A stretch of 54,809 nucleotides of DNA from NCBI GenBank assembly GCA_018657625.1, contig JABHWU010000055.1:1-54809 (forward strand), given 5' to 3'. This DNA is from Deltaproteobacteria bacterium. GTDB taxonomy: Bacteria > SAR324 > XYD2-FULL-50-16. Under the pieces are notes generated by a model. That model saw only the letters and a program-made list of their open reading frames with translations. It was not told where the DNA came from and ran no database searches. The translations under genes were made by a program, and so were the position numbers. This document shows, in pieces, positions 42,859 to 52,200 of the stretch (its first letter is position 1; every line of letters begins with the position of its first letter).

Positions 42859-44061
42859 TCAACTAACTACTTTCCCATTTTTGTAAACACTTTCAATTTC
42901 ATCAGTTTTTGACAAAATCTGAATATCATCCAGTGGGTTATTATTTAGAACGATAAAATCCGCTAATTTGCCAACCTCCAATGTTCCTATTTCATGATCC
43001 ATTCTAATCGCTTCAGAGGCTGTTTTTGTAGCTGCTGTAATCGCCTGCAGTGGACTCATAATCTCTTTTTTAACCAGGTAAATAATCTCAGCAGCATTTT
43101 TCCCGTGGTAATTGTAATTAGTTCCGGCATCGGTCCCCATTGCTACGGGAACACCCATACGGACAGCCTTTTTAACGATTTCGATATAGGGTTCCTGCAT
43201 TGCCCTGCTTTTTTCCACTATGAACCTGGGTATTTGATCGCTATGTGCTTCAAACAGATCATGTAAGGATAAGGTTGGTATCAGATAAGTTTTATGGCTG
43301 GCCATGATTTCCAGCACTTCATCAGTTGCCATGGTTCCATGTTCGATAGTGTGTACACCTGCTGTTACAGCATTGATGATACCCTGGGTACCATGTGCAT
43401 GAGCGGCCGTGTGTTTTCCTAATTTTTCACCCTCTTCAACCACAGCTCTGATCTCATCTACATTCAATTGAGGTGCGCCCGGGACACCACCTGGATTCAT
43501 CACTGCTCCGGTAGCCATTAACTTCAATAGGTCAGCGCCCTCTTTTAGTTGTTCCCGTGCCGCTTTACGACATTCATCAACACCATCGGCAATACGATAC
43601 ATCCCGTCAAAATATTCGGTGCCTGAGCAAGTCATGCTAATTATTTTACCCGCAGTGCTGATGCGGGGACCTATAAAATACCCAGCTTCAATCCCTGTTT
43701 TAACAGCAAAATCGATATAATTGACGGTTCCTACATTACGAACCGTCGTAAACCCTGCCCTGAGTGTATCAGACATTTCTTTGGCAGCTCTGAGCGTTCT
43801 TAATTTTTCATCCACCAGGTTCTCCTGAAAGGTATCACTATAACCATGGAGATCCATATGAATATGGCAATCGATCAATCCGGGAATAATCCATTTACCA
43901 CTAAGATCGATGGAATGCTGTTCAGGTTTATCCTGCCAGAATTGATTGCTTCCGGCAAATATGATTTGATTATTTTCGATAGCCAGGACTGAATCGGGAA
44001 CAGGTTGCTCATCCTTCCCATTTAATAAAGTAGCATTTTTAAATACAGTTAACATTATCAA
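42859..44061 (-). CDS. Amidohydrolase-superfamily protein (imidazolonepropionase/Xaa-Pro dipeptidase-like)
   Basis: 400 residues. Metal site HxH is in IDCHIHMDLHG, the carboxylated Lys candidate is in GADLLKLMATGA, metal His are in AAHAHGTQG and HTIEHGT, and the catalytic Asp is in MGTDAGTN. These form the complete binuclear or mononuclear amidohydrolase set. It probably hydrolyses a cyclic amide or dipeptide. It is the last gene of the catabolic block but lies outside the left R3 repeat, 236 nt from the regulator. Whether it belongs to the operon is uncertain. Confidence 0.88.
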   Translation of the reverse strand: MIMLTVFKNATLLNGKDEQPVPDSVLAIENNQIIFAGSNQFWQDKPEQHSIDLSGKWIIPGLIDCHIHMDLHGYSDTFQENLVDEKLRTLRAAKEMSDTLRAGFTTVRNVGTVNYIDFAVKTGIEAGYFIGPRISTAGKIISMTCSGTEYFDGMYRIADGVDECRKAAREQLKEGADLLKLMATGAVMNPGGVPGAPQLNVDEIRAVVEEGEKLGKHTAAHAHGTQGIINAVTAGVHTIEHGTMATDEVLEIMASHKTYLIPTLSLHDLFEAHSDQIPRFIVEKSRAMQEPYIEIVKKAVRMGVPVAMGTDAGTNYNYHGKNAAEIIYLVKKEIMSPLQAITAATKTASEAIRMDHEIGTLEVGKLADFIVLNNNPLDDIQILSKTDEIESVYKNGKVVS

Positions 44062-44086
44062 ACTCCTCGATTATTGTGATCTTAAA

Positions 44087-44236
44087 TAGTCCTTGAACGG
44101 AAAAGCATCAATCCAGTAATTAGGGGGGTATCGCTACGAAGCCTCACAATCCTCGTAACTATTTGGTATTTCATGGTTAAGTCTTTGCTAAGTATTGTAC
44201 ATGTCCCCGAATTACCTATTTTTCGTTCAGATACTA
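44087..44236. repeat. R3 repeat, left copy
   Basis: About 150 bp: TAGTCCTTGAAC, CATCAATCCAGTAATTAGGG, TATCGCTACGAAGCCTC and TACATGTCCCCGAATTACC, ending TTTTCGTTCAGA. The copy at 54,219 is nearly the same in the same orientation (about 90% identity by eye), with a 3-nt gap. A core fragment lies at 21,861. Confidence 0.85.
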
Positions 44237-44297
44237 GATAAAAGACCAGTAAAAAAACTATTTCATTTCACCAGCTATTTGAACTTTTATGAATCAG

Positions 44298-45056
44298 CTA
44301 GATGGTATCCAAACCAACCAATTCACTGGTAGGTATTTTAAATTTAAAAACATCACCCCGATAATAGCACAGGGACACACTAAAAGGTATTCCATTTTCA
44401 TGACAGGAAATCCATTCCAGATAGATACAGGGAATAGGATAATCTACTTTAAACATTTTCCTTTCCAGATTACCGGCAGTGACAGCACTGATATACTGAC
44501 GAACTTTTTTGATATAAGTATCAAACTTTTCAGCGATCAACACGAATGGTGGTATCGTTATTTCAATATTTAAAAGTTCTTTAAATTGTCTATAAGGATA
44601 ATAATTGCGTTCAATGATCACCGGTTCTTCATCGGCAAAAAGAAGCATTGTCAGACAAATCACTTTTTGTCCCGGGTCCAGATTTAAGTATTGTTGAATT
44701 TTTGAATCGGCTTTTACGACCTCTTTATCGATGATTTCAAATCTATGGGGAGTATTACTTTTTTTCATTTCATCAGCAAAACGGATCGGCTGGCTGGGAT
44801 CATAAATCAATCTTGTGGTACTCGTCGATATAATATAAGTCCCCTGTCCCGGACGTCTTTCGAGGAGACCTTCACGCACAAGCGGATCAATCGCTTTACG
44901 AACCGTCATGCGGCTGGACTCGAATTGAAGGGCAATTTCCGGTTCAGTGGGAATCTTATCTCCGGTCCTCAACTGCCCACTCTTAATTAGCGTATTGACC
45001 CAATCATAAATGCGAATATATTTCGGTGTGCGATCTTTTTTATCAAGTTGCATCAA
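44298..45056 (-). CDS. GntR/HutC-family regulator (UTRA ligand domain)
   Basis: 252 residues. The N-terminal winged-helix GntR domain (about 10-75) contains TGDKIPTEPEIALQFESSRMTVRKAI and LLERRPGQGTYI. The UTRA effector-binding domain (about 90-245) includes the segment EEPVIIERNYYP and YLEWISCHENGIPFSVSLCYYRGD. UTRA regulators sense small metabolites and usually repress nearby catabolic genes. It is placed at the end of the peptide/MttB operon and likely controls it. A HutC-like palindrome lies upstream of dppA at 53,964. Confidence 0.88.
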   Translation of the reverse strand: MMQLDKKDRTPKYIRIYDWVNTLIKSGQLRTGDKIPTEPEIALQFESSRMTVRKAIDPLVREGLLERRPGQGTYIISTSTTRLIYDPSQPIRFADEMKKSNTPHRFEIIDKEVVKADSKIQQYLNLDPGQKVICLTMLLFADEEPVIIERNYYPYRQFKELLNIEITIPPFVLIAEKFDTYIKKVRQYISAVTAGNLERKMFKVDYPIPCIYLEWISCHENGIPFSVSLCYYRGDVFKFKIPTSELVGLDTI

Positions 45057-45153
45057 GTCTCTTAAATTAGCTTTGATGACGCCAAATCAAGCCTCATAAA
45101 AATTAGCATTTAAATTTGAGTAAAGACTTTCATCGCTATCAAACACAGCATAT

Positions 45154-45408
45154 TTACCCTAAAACGGAAAATGTACTGTTTTTGATAATATCACGGTTTC
45201 TGGAGAAAATCCTGGTATTCAAAGTAAAATCAATATTCCTTAATTTAACCTGAACCGCTTCTTCATCATGGTTATGGCCTTTTTCGACAGCATCAATAAT
45301 TTCCGCTACAATTTGACCAACCACCGGCCCATTTTTTCTAAGCTCAATGGCTATCGCTAAGCCGGTAACTCCAGCTCCAATCACAATAGCGTCATAAGTT
45401 TCAGACAT
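45154..45408 (-). pseudogene. Internally deleted FAD-dependent oxidoreductase remnant
   Basis: 84 residues. The first ~27 (MSETYDAIVIGAGVTGLAIA) are the FAD-binding N-terminus of DAO-family oxidoreductases such as sarcosine/glycine oxidases, with GAGVTG intact. The rest (PVVGQIVAEIIDAVEKG, then NIDFTLNTRIFSRNRDI and STFSVLG) matches the extreme C-terminal end of the same family. The roughly 300 residues of substrate-binding core are missing, with the two ends joined in frame. It cannot be an active enzyme. It lies in the operon between the M20 peptidase and the regulator. Confidence 0.75.
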
Positions 45409-45429
45409 GTCGTATCTCCAATTTAAAAA

Positions 45430-46821
45430 TTACTTTTTCAATGTTTTGGCTAGTTCATGCAGGAGCATCACATAACCTTTTTGTCCCTTATCCAGGCTAT
45501 CCAGTCGAAAAAACTCATTAGGGCTGTGCAAATTCTCATCTTCATAGCTAAAACTAAATCCAACAGTATAGGCCTGCAGTTCTTTTAGGAAAAGCCCACA
45601 AATCGGGATAGAACCACCACTGCGCGTTACAAATGGTTCCTTTCCATATAGTTGTGTCAGTATCCCGGTGGCAGCTAAATTACCCGGATGATCAACAGGC
45701 ATTCGATAGGCTCCAGCCCCTTTGTCTTCCCCCTCCAGAATATTAATTTTGACACCCGGTAAAGTATAATTAGCTACATGATTATGGATCGCCCGGGTTA
45801 TTTTTTGGGGATCCTGACTGGCTGCCAATCGACAAGTGAGTTTGATCATAGCTTCTGCCGGGACAATTCCTTTAATTCCTTCTCCCTGATAGCCACCTGC
45901 AATGCCACAAATTTCCAAAGTAGGCCTGGACCAGATTCTTTCAATGGATGAGTAACCGAACTCACCAAACAATGAATCCACTTGAAATCGCTCTTTCAAT
46001 TCCTGATCGTCAAATGGTATCTTAGCCATCTGTTCACGTTCCATAGCTGATAGTTCTTCAACATCATCATAGAACCCGGCAACTGTCACCCGCCCGTTTT
46101 CATCATGGAAAGAGGCGACCAGATGGGCCAGGGCATGAATCGGGTTCTGAACCATACCACCATATAAACCGGAATGTAAATCTTTCTCAGGCCCCAGCAC
46201 CCGTACCTCCAATACTATCATACCTCGCAATGCAACTTCAATCGAAGGTTGATCAACTGACCATTGCAGTCCATCAGCACTAACCACCAGATCACAAGCC
46301 AGTAATTCTTTGTTCTCAGCTATAAACTGCGGCAATTGTGGGCTGCCGATTTCCTCCTGACCTTCAGCAAAAAATTTTACATTAACAGGAAGCTGATCGG
46401 TGGTTTGTAACAATGCTTCAACAGCAGCTACCGGGGACAGTAGATTTCCTTTGTCATCAGAAGCTCCCCTGCCATAAATACAGTCATTTACAATACTCGC
46501 TTCAAACGGTGGTAACTTCCAAAGTTCTAAAGGATCAACAGGTTGTACATCAAAGTGGCCATAAATCAGTATCGTCGGAAGATCCGGACTTTGAATCCAA
46601 TCGCCATAAACCACCGGATGTCCACCAGTGGGCATCAGCTGAACATTATTTAATCCGGCTGCCTTTAATCGTTGTGCAAACCATTCACCAGCTCGATAAA
46701 CATCGTCAGCGTATTCAGTTTGGGCAGATATACTGGGTATTTTAATAAACGCCAACAGCTCATCAATAAAACGCTGGCGATGTTCCTTCAAATAGTCCTG
46801 CCACTCCATTTCTTTGCTCAT
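45430..46821 (-). CDS. M20-family metallopeptidase (dipeptidase)
   Basis: 463 residues. The zinc set is visible: His/Asp in YGHFDVQPVDP, GRGASDDKGN with the bridging Asp, catalytic Glu in EGQEEIGSPQ, Asp in SADGLQW, and a C-terminal His in ENLHSPNEFF. A dimerisation domain sits in the middle (about 210-340). It matches the carnosinase/dipeptidase-like branch. It probably cuts imported di- or oligopeptides or an N-acyl amino acid. 61-62-nt gaps separate it from MttB, within one operon. Confidence 0.9.
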   Translation of the reverse strand: MSKEMEWQDYLKEHRQRFIDELLAFIKIPSISAQTEYADDVYRAGEWFAQRLKAAGLNNVQLMPTGGHPVVYGDWIQSPDLPTILIYGHFDVQPVDPLELWKLPPFEASIVNDCIYGRGASDDKGNLLSPVAAVEALLQTTDQLPVNVKFFAEGQEEIGSPQLPQFIAENKELLACDLVVSADGLQWSVDQPSIEVALRGMIVLEVRVLGPEKDLHSGLYGGMVQNPIHALAHLVASFHDENGRVTVAGFYDDVEELSAMEREQMAKIPFDDQELKERFQVDSLFGEFGYSSIERIWSRPTLEICGIAGGYQGEGIKGIVPAEAMIKLTCRLAASQDPQKITRAIHNHVANYTLPGVKINILEGEDKGAGAYRMPVDHPGNLAATGILTQLYGKEPFVTRSGGSIPICGLFLKELQAYTVGFSFSYEDENLHSPNEFFRLDSLDKGQKGYVMLLHELAKTLKK

Positions 46822-46883
46822 TGTATTCAGCTCCCTGGTTCAAAACTAAAATTGCGCTTCAGCTGTATTTTGGTATCGATCAA

Positions 46884-48326
46884 TTAACATAACTCTGTTT
46901 CTGCCGCTTTTAATATCTTCTCAAATTCATGATCAACAGCTTCTGGTAAGGGATGATCTTCGTTTTGAGCCAAAATCCGTTTAACTTCTTCCCTGGCTTT
47001 TTCTCTAAAGTCTTTGGAACCTTCTTTTTCTTCCCAGTCTTTTATCAACCCATACAAGCCAATTTTCGGTTTAGACAATTCCCCCGTTCGTAAATGTTTG
47101 AGGGTATGTTTCTGGAGAAAATAGTCCTTCCCATCCATGGCATTCGCAATCACTTCCACTGCCAGATGGTCAGCATCAATCTTTAACCCCTGACTGGTTC
47201 TCAGATGCATACCAAACAATTCATTATCAAAAACCAAATCTTCAAATGAAGCTAAATAGCCACTACCGAAACTGCCAAAACCTGAGATAATATTTGCGCC
47301 GGCTAATAAAGGTAGCAGTCCATTGACAGAAGCCTCTGCTGCCAGTTGCAGATCATGGGTACAGGAGGAAGAAGAGTATCCATAAACGTCAGATGGCAGA
47401 CCATAATATTTGGCCAGTTGGACGGAACCGGCACCGATCATTCCTACTTCCGGTACCCCCCAAATTGATTGGGCATTACTCATATTTGCCATACATAACC
47501 TGGCCCCATAAATTACTGGTGTATCCGGGTTGATTTCATGGCTGATCACTGCGTAAGCTAAAAGGCTCGCATTCATTTGAGCCAGACCGCCAGCAATCGT
47601 CATGGGTGCCGTAAATCCAAGAATTGGTGCCACCAGAGCCAGGGTAGGGATATCATTGGCGATTAATAATTTCATAATACCCACAATTTCAGCCGGATAA
47701 TACAAAGGGCTTTCAGGAGAAATACCCACTGTTAACAATGGATAGTGATTAGGATTTTCCAACTCAGCCATTAAAACTTTATAAAGCTCCACTGTATAAC
47801 GCGCCTGGGGAACAGTGGAAATAGCAGAGCCTGAACCTGGTTTTTGCCCAATCCGAAACACTGTCGTCATCTGGATGAGTTCGCTAATACCCGGATGGAC
47901 CTCCTGTGGTTGAACCAAGGCACCACACATACTTAAATGTTCCAGATGATTCATCAACCTGAGCATATTTTCAAGATCTTCCAGAGAAGCATTTCTTTTT
48001 AGACCAGTTTCCAAATCATAAACATAGGGGATCGATCCACCGGTATGAGTGGCGACCTTTCCTTTACCTATCTTCAATTCTTTTAGATCTCTACCTATAT
48101 AGGTAATATGGTCCGGTAATTTAGATACAGCTGCAGCAATCAAATCCGATGGAATCTGCAGTCGACCATCTTTGTTGGTACACCCTTTATCCATAAGCTT
48201 TTCAGTCAGTTCCGCATCTTCAAAGCGGATTCCAACCTCAGATAAAACACGCTTGCTGGCAACATCAATGCTTTTAATATCTTCTTCACTTAAATAGCTC
48301 AGCCAATTATTTGTAAGATCAGCCAT
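46884..48326 (-). CDS. MttB-family methyltransferase (non-pyrrolysine type)
   Basis: 480 residues of the trimethylamine methyltransferase (MttB) family, which transfers a methyl group from a quaternary or tertiary amine to a corrinoid protein. The frame is continuous with no in-frame amber codon, so pyrrolysine is not used and the protein belongs to the larger non-Pyl group (betaine, carnitine and other substrates). Recognisable stretches are GGSIPYVYD, KPGSGSAISTVPQARYT, IPTLALVAPILGFTAPMTIAGGL and the long TIM-barrel pattern. No corrinoid partner protein (MttC-like) is seen in the window. It is the first enzyme gene after the transporter. Confidence 0.88.
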   Translation of the reverse strand: MADLTNNWLSYLSEEDIKSIDVASKRVLSEVGIRFEDAELTEKLMDKGCTNKDGRLQIPSDLIAAAVSKLPDHITYIGRDLKELKIGKGKVATHTGGSIPYVYDLETGLKRNASLEDLENMLRLMNHLEHLSMCGALVQPQEVHPGISELIQMTTVFRIGQKPGSGSAISTVPQARYTVELYKVLMAELENPNHYPLLTVGISPESPLYYPAEIVGIMKLLIANDIPTLALVAPILGFTAPMTIAGGLAQMNASLLAYAVISHEINPDTPVIYGARLCMANMSNAQSIWGVPEVGMIGAGSVQLAKYYGLPSDVYGYSSSSCTHDLQLAAEASVNGLLPLLAGANIISGFGSFGSGYLASFEDLVFDNELFGMHLRTSQGLKIDADHLAVEVIANAMDGKDYFLQKHTLKHLRTGELSKPKIGLYGLIKDWEEKEGSKDFREKAREEVKRILAQNEDHPLPEAVDHEFEKILKAAETELC

Positions 48327-48387
48327 ATAAATTCTTCCTGATAGTTATTTTATTATTTCGACCATAAACCAAATTTTATTCGAACGA

Positions 48388-49371
48388 TTATTTCATTTTT
48401 TCTGATTTAAAACAGGTCATATTATGATCCAATCCGATTGTTCGGTCAGGAGGAAATTCGAGGCGACATCGATCTTCTACATATATGCACCGGGTATGAA
48501 ATTCACAACCTGACGGGCGATTAATCAAACTCGGTATTTCGCCAATGGGCATCACTCTGTTTCTAGGGGCATCCGGATCGGGTTCCGGTGAGGAGGAGAG
48601 CAATACCCGGGTATAAGGATGACTAGGTTGCTCAAAAATCTGATCAGTGGGTCCTGTCTCTACAAACCTACCTAAATACATGATGGCCATGCGGTCAGAG
48701 GTATGTCGAACCACTGCCAAATTATGGGTGATGACTAGAAAACTGATATTCAACTCATGTTGCAAACGATACATTAGATTAAGAATTTCACCCTGAATCG
48801 AGACATCCAGTCCAGCCGTAGGTTCGTCCGCAATAATCAATTTAGGTGATAAAGCCAAGGCCCGAGCCATGCCTACCCGACGGGCCTGACCACCACTCAG
48901 TTGATAAGGAAACGAGTTTAAAAAAGAAGCCGGAAGACCAACCATGTCCAACAGCTTTGTGGCTTCTTTGCTTACATCATTTATGGGTAGACCATGAATT
49001 TTAAAGGGTTCAGTAATAATTGAGCGAACACTTAATCGCGGACTCAGACAACCCACCGGATCCTGGAACATCATGGCGATGTCACGCTTTAAGGGCTTAA
49101 AAGCTTTATCATCCAACCCCATCAGTTCCTGATCCTGATATCGAATGCTGCCCTGACTTGGAGTAACTAAACCAATAATCGAGCGAGCCAGGGTCGTTTT
49201 ACCCGCCCCACTTTCACCCACTAAAGCAAAAGTTTCTCCTTGTTTGATGGTCAGGGATGCCCCGCAAACAGCTTCAATATATGGATCCTTATCACGATCA
49301 ATGACCGCCTTTAGCATCCCTTTGGTTCGAAACCGAATCTTGACATTATCAATCTCAAGTAGATTTTTCAT
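48388..49371 (-). CDS. dppF: Oligopeptide ABC importer ATPase, DppF/OppF-type
   Basis: 328 residues from the ATG at 49,371, preceded by AGGAGG (best choice; an upstream ATG would add 28 unlikely residues). Walker A is GESGAGKTT, signature LSGGQARRVGMARAL, Walker B LIIADEPTAGLD. The C-terminal oligopeptide/dipeptide extension has the Cys cluster CEFHTRCIYVEDRC, typical of DppD/F. Its start overlaps the dppD stop (ATGA), so translation is coupled. Confidence 0.92.
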   Translation of the reverse strand: MKNLLEIDNVKIRFRTKGMLKAVIDRDKDPYIEAVCGASLTIKQGETFALVGESGAGKTTLARSIIGLVTPSQGSIRYQDQELMGLDDKAFKPLKRDIAMMFQDPVGCLSPRLSVRSIITEPFKIHGLPINDVSKEATKLLDMVGLPASFLNSFPYQLSGGQARRVGMARALALSPKLIIADEPTAGLDVSIQGEILNLMYRLQHELNISFLVITHNLAVVRHTSDRMAIMYLGRFVETGPTDQIFEQPSHPYTRVLLSSSPEPDPDAPRNRVMPIGEIPSLINRPSGCEFHTRCIYVEDRCRLEFPPDRTIGLDHNMTCFKSEKMK

Positions 49372-50372
49372 AGGTTTTCCCCCTCCTGGCTTAAATGGCA
49401 CTGAACAAAATGACCAGGTGTTAATTCCGTCAAAGGTGCTACCGTTAGCGGGCATTTATTATCTTTAACATGGCATCGATCCTTAAATATGCAATCGTCG
49501 CTTAGATTGACCAAGTCAGGAATATAACCAGGAATCGTTGGCAAAACCCTGGTCTTGGTCTTAATTCGCGCCGGATCGCATTCCAGTAAGCGTTTCGTAT
49601 AAGGATGGGCAGCCCGATGGAAAATATCCCTGACGTTTCCTGACTCTACCACTTCGCCGGCATACATCACCACCACCTGGTCACAGAAATCGGCCACAAG
49701 TCCTAAATGATGGGACACAAATAGCACCGAACAACGAAATTCTTTTTGGAGTGTCTTAAGCAGTTCGATAATCTGGATTTGAAGTGTGGCATCTAAAGCG
49801 GTGGTTGGTTCATCAGCAATTAGCAAATCCGGTTCCATGATCAAAGCCATGGCAATAGCGATCCGTTGGCGCATACCACCTGAAAACTGATGGGGGTAAC
49901 TTTTCAATCTTTTTTCAGCATCAGGAATACCAACCCGAGTCAACATATCAATTGCCCGTTGCCGTTTTGCCACTTGATTGATCTGATCCCGATATTGGAT
50001 ATCAGTCATCTGTCTACCAATGGACAACGCCGGATTAAGGGAAGTCATTGGATCCTGAAAAATTACCGAAATACGCTTACCCCTGATGGCCCGCAATTGC
50101 GTCGAGGTCATCATTAAAATATTTTTATTTTGAAGATGAATACTCCCCTGGATAATTTCAGCATTATTGGACAATAATCTGAGAATAGAATTGATCACTG
50201 TCGACTTGCCACACCCACTTTCCCCCACCAGACCCACAATTTGTTTGGGAGGAATATCAATCGACACGCGGCGCAAGGCCTGTACAAGACCATTTTCAGT
50301 TTTGAAGTTGACCGATAAATCTTTAATGCTGAGCACTTTTTCCCGGTTCCGGTTCTGCGTTTCCCCTGTCAT
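49368..50372 (-). CDS. dppD: Oligopeptide ABC importer ATPase, DppD/OppD-type
   Basis: 334 residues. Walker A is GESGCGKST, signature [15 protein letters not shown], Walker [13 protein letters not shown], and the C-terminal Cys cluster is [14 protein letters not shown]. Together with DppF it forms the heteromeric ATPase of a peptide or amide importer. It overlaps dppC by 4 bp. Confidence 0.92.
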   Translation of the reverse strand: MTGETQNRNREKVLSIKDLSVNFKTENGLVQALRRVSIDIPPKQIVGLVGESGCGKSTVINSILRLLSNNAEIIQGSIHLQNKNILMMTSTQLRAIRGKRISVIFQDPMTSLNPALSIGRQMTDIQYRDQINQVAKRQRAIDMLTRVGIPDAEKRLKSYPHQFSGGMRQRIAIAMALIMEPDLLIADEPTTALDATLQIQIIELLKTLQKEFRCSVLFVSHHLGLVADFCDQVVVMYAGEVVESGNVRDIFHRAAHPYTKRLLECDPARIKTKTRVLPTIPGYIPDLVNLSDDCIFKDRCHVKDNKCPLTVAPLTELTPGHFVQCHLSQEGENL

Positions 50373-51250
50373 ATGATCTCCTGTCTTAATTTGGGATCAA
50401 AAACATCACGCAATGCTTCTCCAAAAAAAGTGAAACCAAGAGTGGTTAGAATTAAGGGGGCACCACCGGCGATCACCAACCAGGGGGTGTTTCGTATAAA
50501 AGCATACCCATCATTTAAAATACTCCCCCAACTGGCGGTGGGCGGCCGAACACCCAGACCTAAAAAGCTTAGCCCTGCTTCAATGGTTACTACCACTGGA
50601 ATATCCATACTGGCAATAATCAATAAAGGGCCAATAACATTGGGTAAAATATGAACACCTAAAATTCTCAGTTTCCCGGCTCCCATGGCTTTTTCAGCCA
50701 AAATAAATTCGTTATGTTTTAAGGCCTGGGTTTGAGTACGCACAATTCGCCCATAAACCGGTATGGAAGTAATTATAACCACCAGGATAATCGTATTCAG
50801 ACTGGGCCCTACCAGGGTGACCACAGCCAACGCGAACATAATTGTCGGAAAAGAGCGAACAGTATCAAATAGGATAATTAAAATTCCATCCAGTTTTTTT
50901 GAGCCATAACCCGCCATCATGCCCAGTAAAAGACCACAACTACCCGCAATAGTGATAGAAACCAGTGCGACTTGTAAAGCAATCCGACTTCCCACAATTA
51001 CTCTCGAAAAAACATCACGACCCAACTGATCAGTCCCCAGCCAGTTCTCAGCTGATGGTCCTTTTAAACGATGGCGAACATTAATTTTGTTAGGATTGTG
51101 AGGTACGATCAGCGGTGCCAAAATAGCACTACTTGTGATCAGGATAACTAATATCAAGCCAATAACGGCCAGACGATCCTTCATTAGATGACTCACCAGA
51201 TTCCGAGTCGCTGAACGCTCCTTCAAAGTTTTCGTGTTGACTTCATTCAT
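50369..51250 (-). CDS. dppC: Oligopeptide ABC importer permease, DppC-type
   Basis: 293 residues, about six membrane helices. The DppC-typical N-terminal extension has a cytoplasmic start followed by a first helix (LAVIGLILVILITSSAI), then HRLKGPSAENWLGTDQLGRDVFSRVI, the family landmark. The permease loop EKAMGAGKLRILGVHILPN is the EAA-like ATPase contact. TAATG coupling with dppB. Confidence 0.92.
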   Translation of the reverse strand: MNEVNTKTLKERSATRNLVSHLMKDRLAVIGLILVILITSSAILAPLIVPHNPNKINVRHRLKGPSAENWLGTDQLGRDVFSRVIVGSRIALQVALVSITIAGSCGLLLGMMAGYGSKKLDGILIILFDTVRSFPTIMFALAVVTLVGPSLNTIILVVIITSIPVYGRIVRTQTQALKHNEFILAEKAMGAGKLRILGVHILPNVIGPLLIIASMDIPVVVTIEAGLSFLGLGVRPPTASWGSILNDGYAFIRNTPWLVIAGGAPLILTTLGFTFFGEALRDVFDPKLRQEII

Positions 51251-52194
51251 TACAAATTCTCTCGAATACGGGGGTCAAGGAAGGCTGATATCAGATCGGC
51301 AACAGTGGTGAATAATACAAAAAGAATCGTTGTCATAATCACACTACCCATAACCAACGGATAGTTCCGTGTAATAACAGAGTCAAAAATCAATTTCCCG
51401 ACACCTGGCCGGGCAAAAACAATTTCCGCAAATACAGCCCCGGATAGCATATTACCAATACCAACCCCTAAAAGCGCCACCGTTGGTAAAATAGCTAGCC
51501 GCAAGGCATAGCCCAGAACAATAGTACTCTCCTTCAATCCAAAGGCTCGGGCCGTGCGGATATGATTTTCACCAAGTACTTCCAGCATACTGGCTCGCAC
51601 CAGGCGTGACAGATACCCCACCCATCCCAGTCCAACAGCAAATGAAGGTAACAACAGATGGCTCAGTTGATCCATAAAATCCCCTTCTTTTCCAGCACCG
51701 ATCGCTGGCAACCATTTTAGCCAGACAGCAAAAATGAGTAAAGAATATAAAGCCACCACAAAGGAGGGAATGGCAATGGTACCCACTGAAAATACACCAG
51801 TGAGTTTATCGATTAATGTATTGCGGCGCACCGCAGAATAACACCCTAACGGGATTCCAAGCAGTGCCGACCAACCGATTGCCAAAAAAATCAGGTTTAC
51901 CGTAAAAGGTAGCTGACCGAAAAATATTTCAGAGACCGAGGTATCAGTAAAAACATCTGTTCCCAGATCTCCCTGCAAGACATTGATAAAAAATGTACCC
52001 AGCTGAATCACAAACGGTTTGTCTAACCCCATCCGTTTATTCAAGGCCGCCTTCATTTCAGGTGTTGCCCGCGGGCCCAAAACTACACTTAGCGGGTCAC
52101 CGGGAACCGCATGAATCATCCCATAAAGCAGGGAGACCGCAATTACAACTGTGATTGCGGCTACTCCCAATCGTTTAATCAAATAATACGTCAT
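51250..52194 (-). CDS. dppB: Oligopeptide ABC importer permease, DppB-type
   Basis: 314 residues. The start MTYYLIKRLGVAAITVVIAVSLLYGMIHAVPGDP is the DppB/OppB opening. The EAA-like loop RTARAFGLKESTIVLGYALR is present, followed by the C-terminal helix with PGVGKLIFDSVITRNYP. It makes the membrane channel with DppC. A 6-nt gap follows dppA. Confidence 0.92.
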   Translation of the reverse strand: MTYYLIKRLGVAAITVVIAVSLLYGMIHAVPGDPLSVVLGPRATPEMKAALNKRMGLDKPFVIQLGTFFINVLQGDLGTDVFTDTSVSEIFFGQLPFTVNLIFLAIGWSALLGIPLGCYSAVRRNTLIDKLTGVFSVGTIAIPSFVVALYSLLIFAVWLKWLPAIGAGKEGDFMDQLSHLLLPSFAVGLGWVGYLSRLVRASMLEVLGENHIRTARAFGLKESTIVLGYALRLAILPTVALLGVGIGNMLSGAVFAEIVFARPGVGKLIFDSVITRNYPLVMGSVIMTTILFVLFTTVADLISAFLDPRIRENL

Positions 52195-52200
52195 AGCGGA

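Noticed and set aside
42645..42866. Plus-strand frame over the R2 repeat at 42.7 kb
   Set aside because: It is explained by the R2 repeat and has no protein-like composition.
46884..48326. Pyrrolysine-containing MttB
   Set aside because: No in-frame TAG; the frame is continuous for 480 codons.
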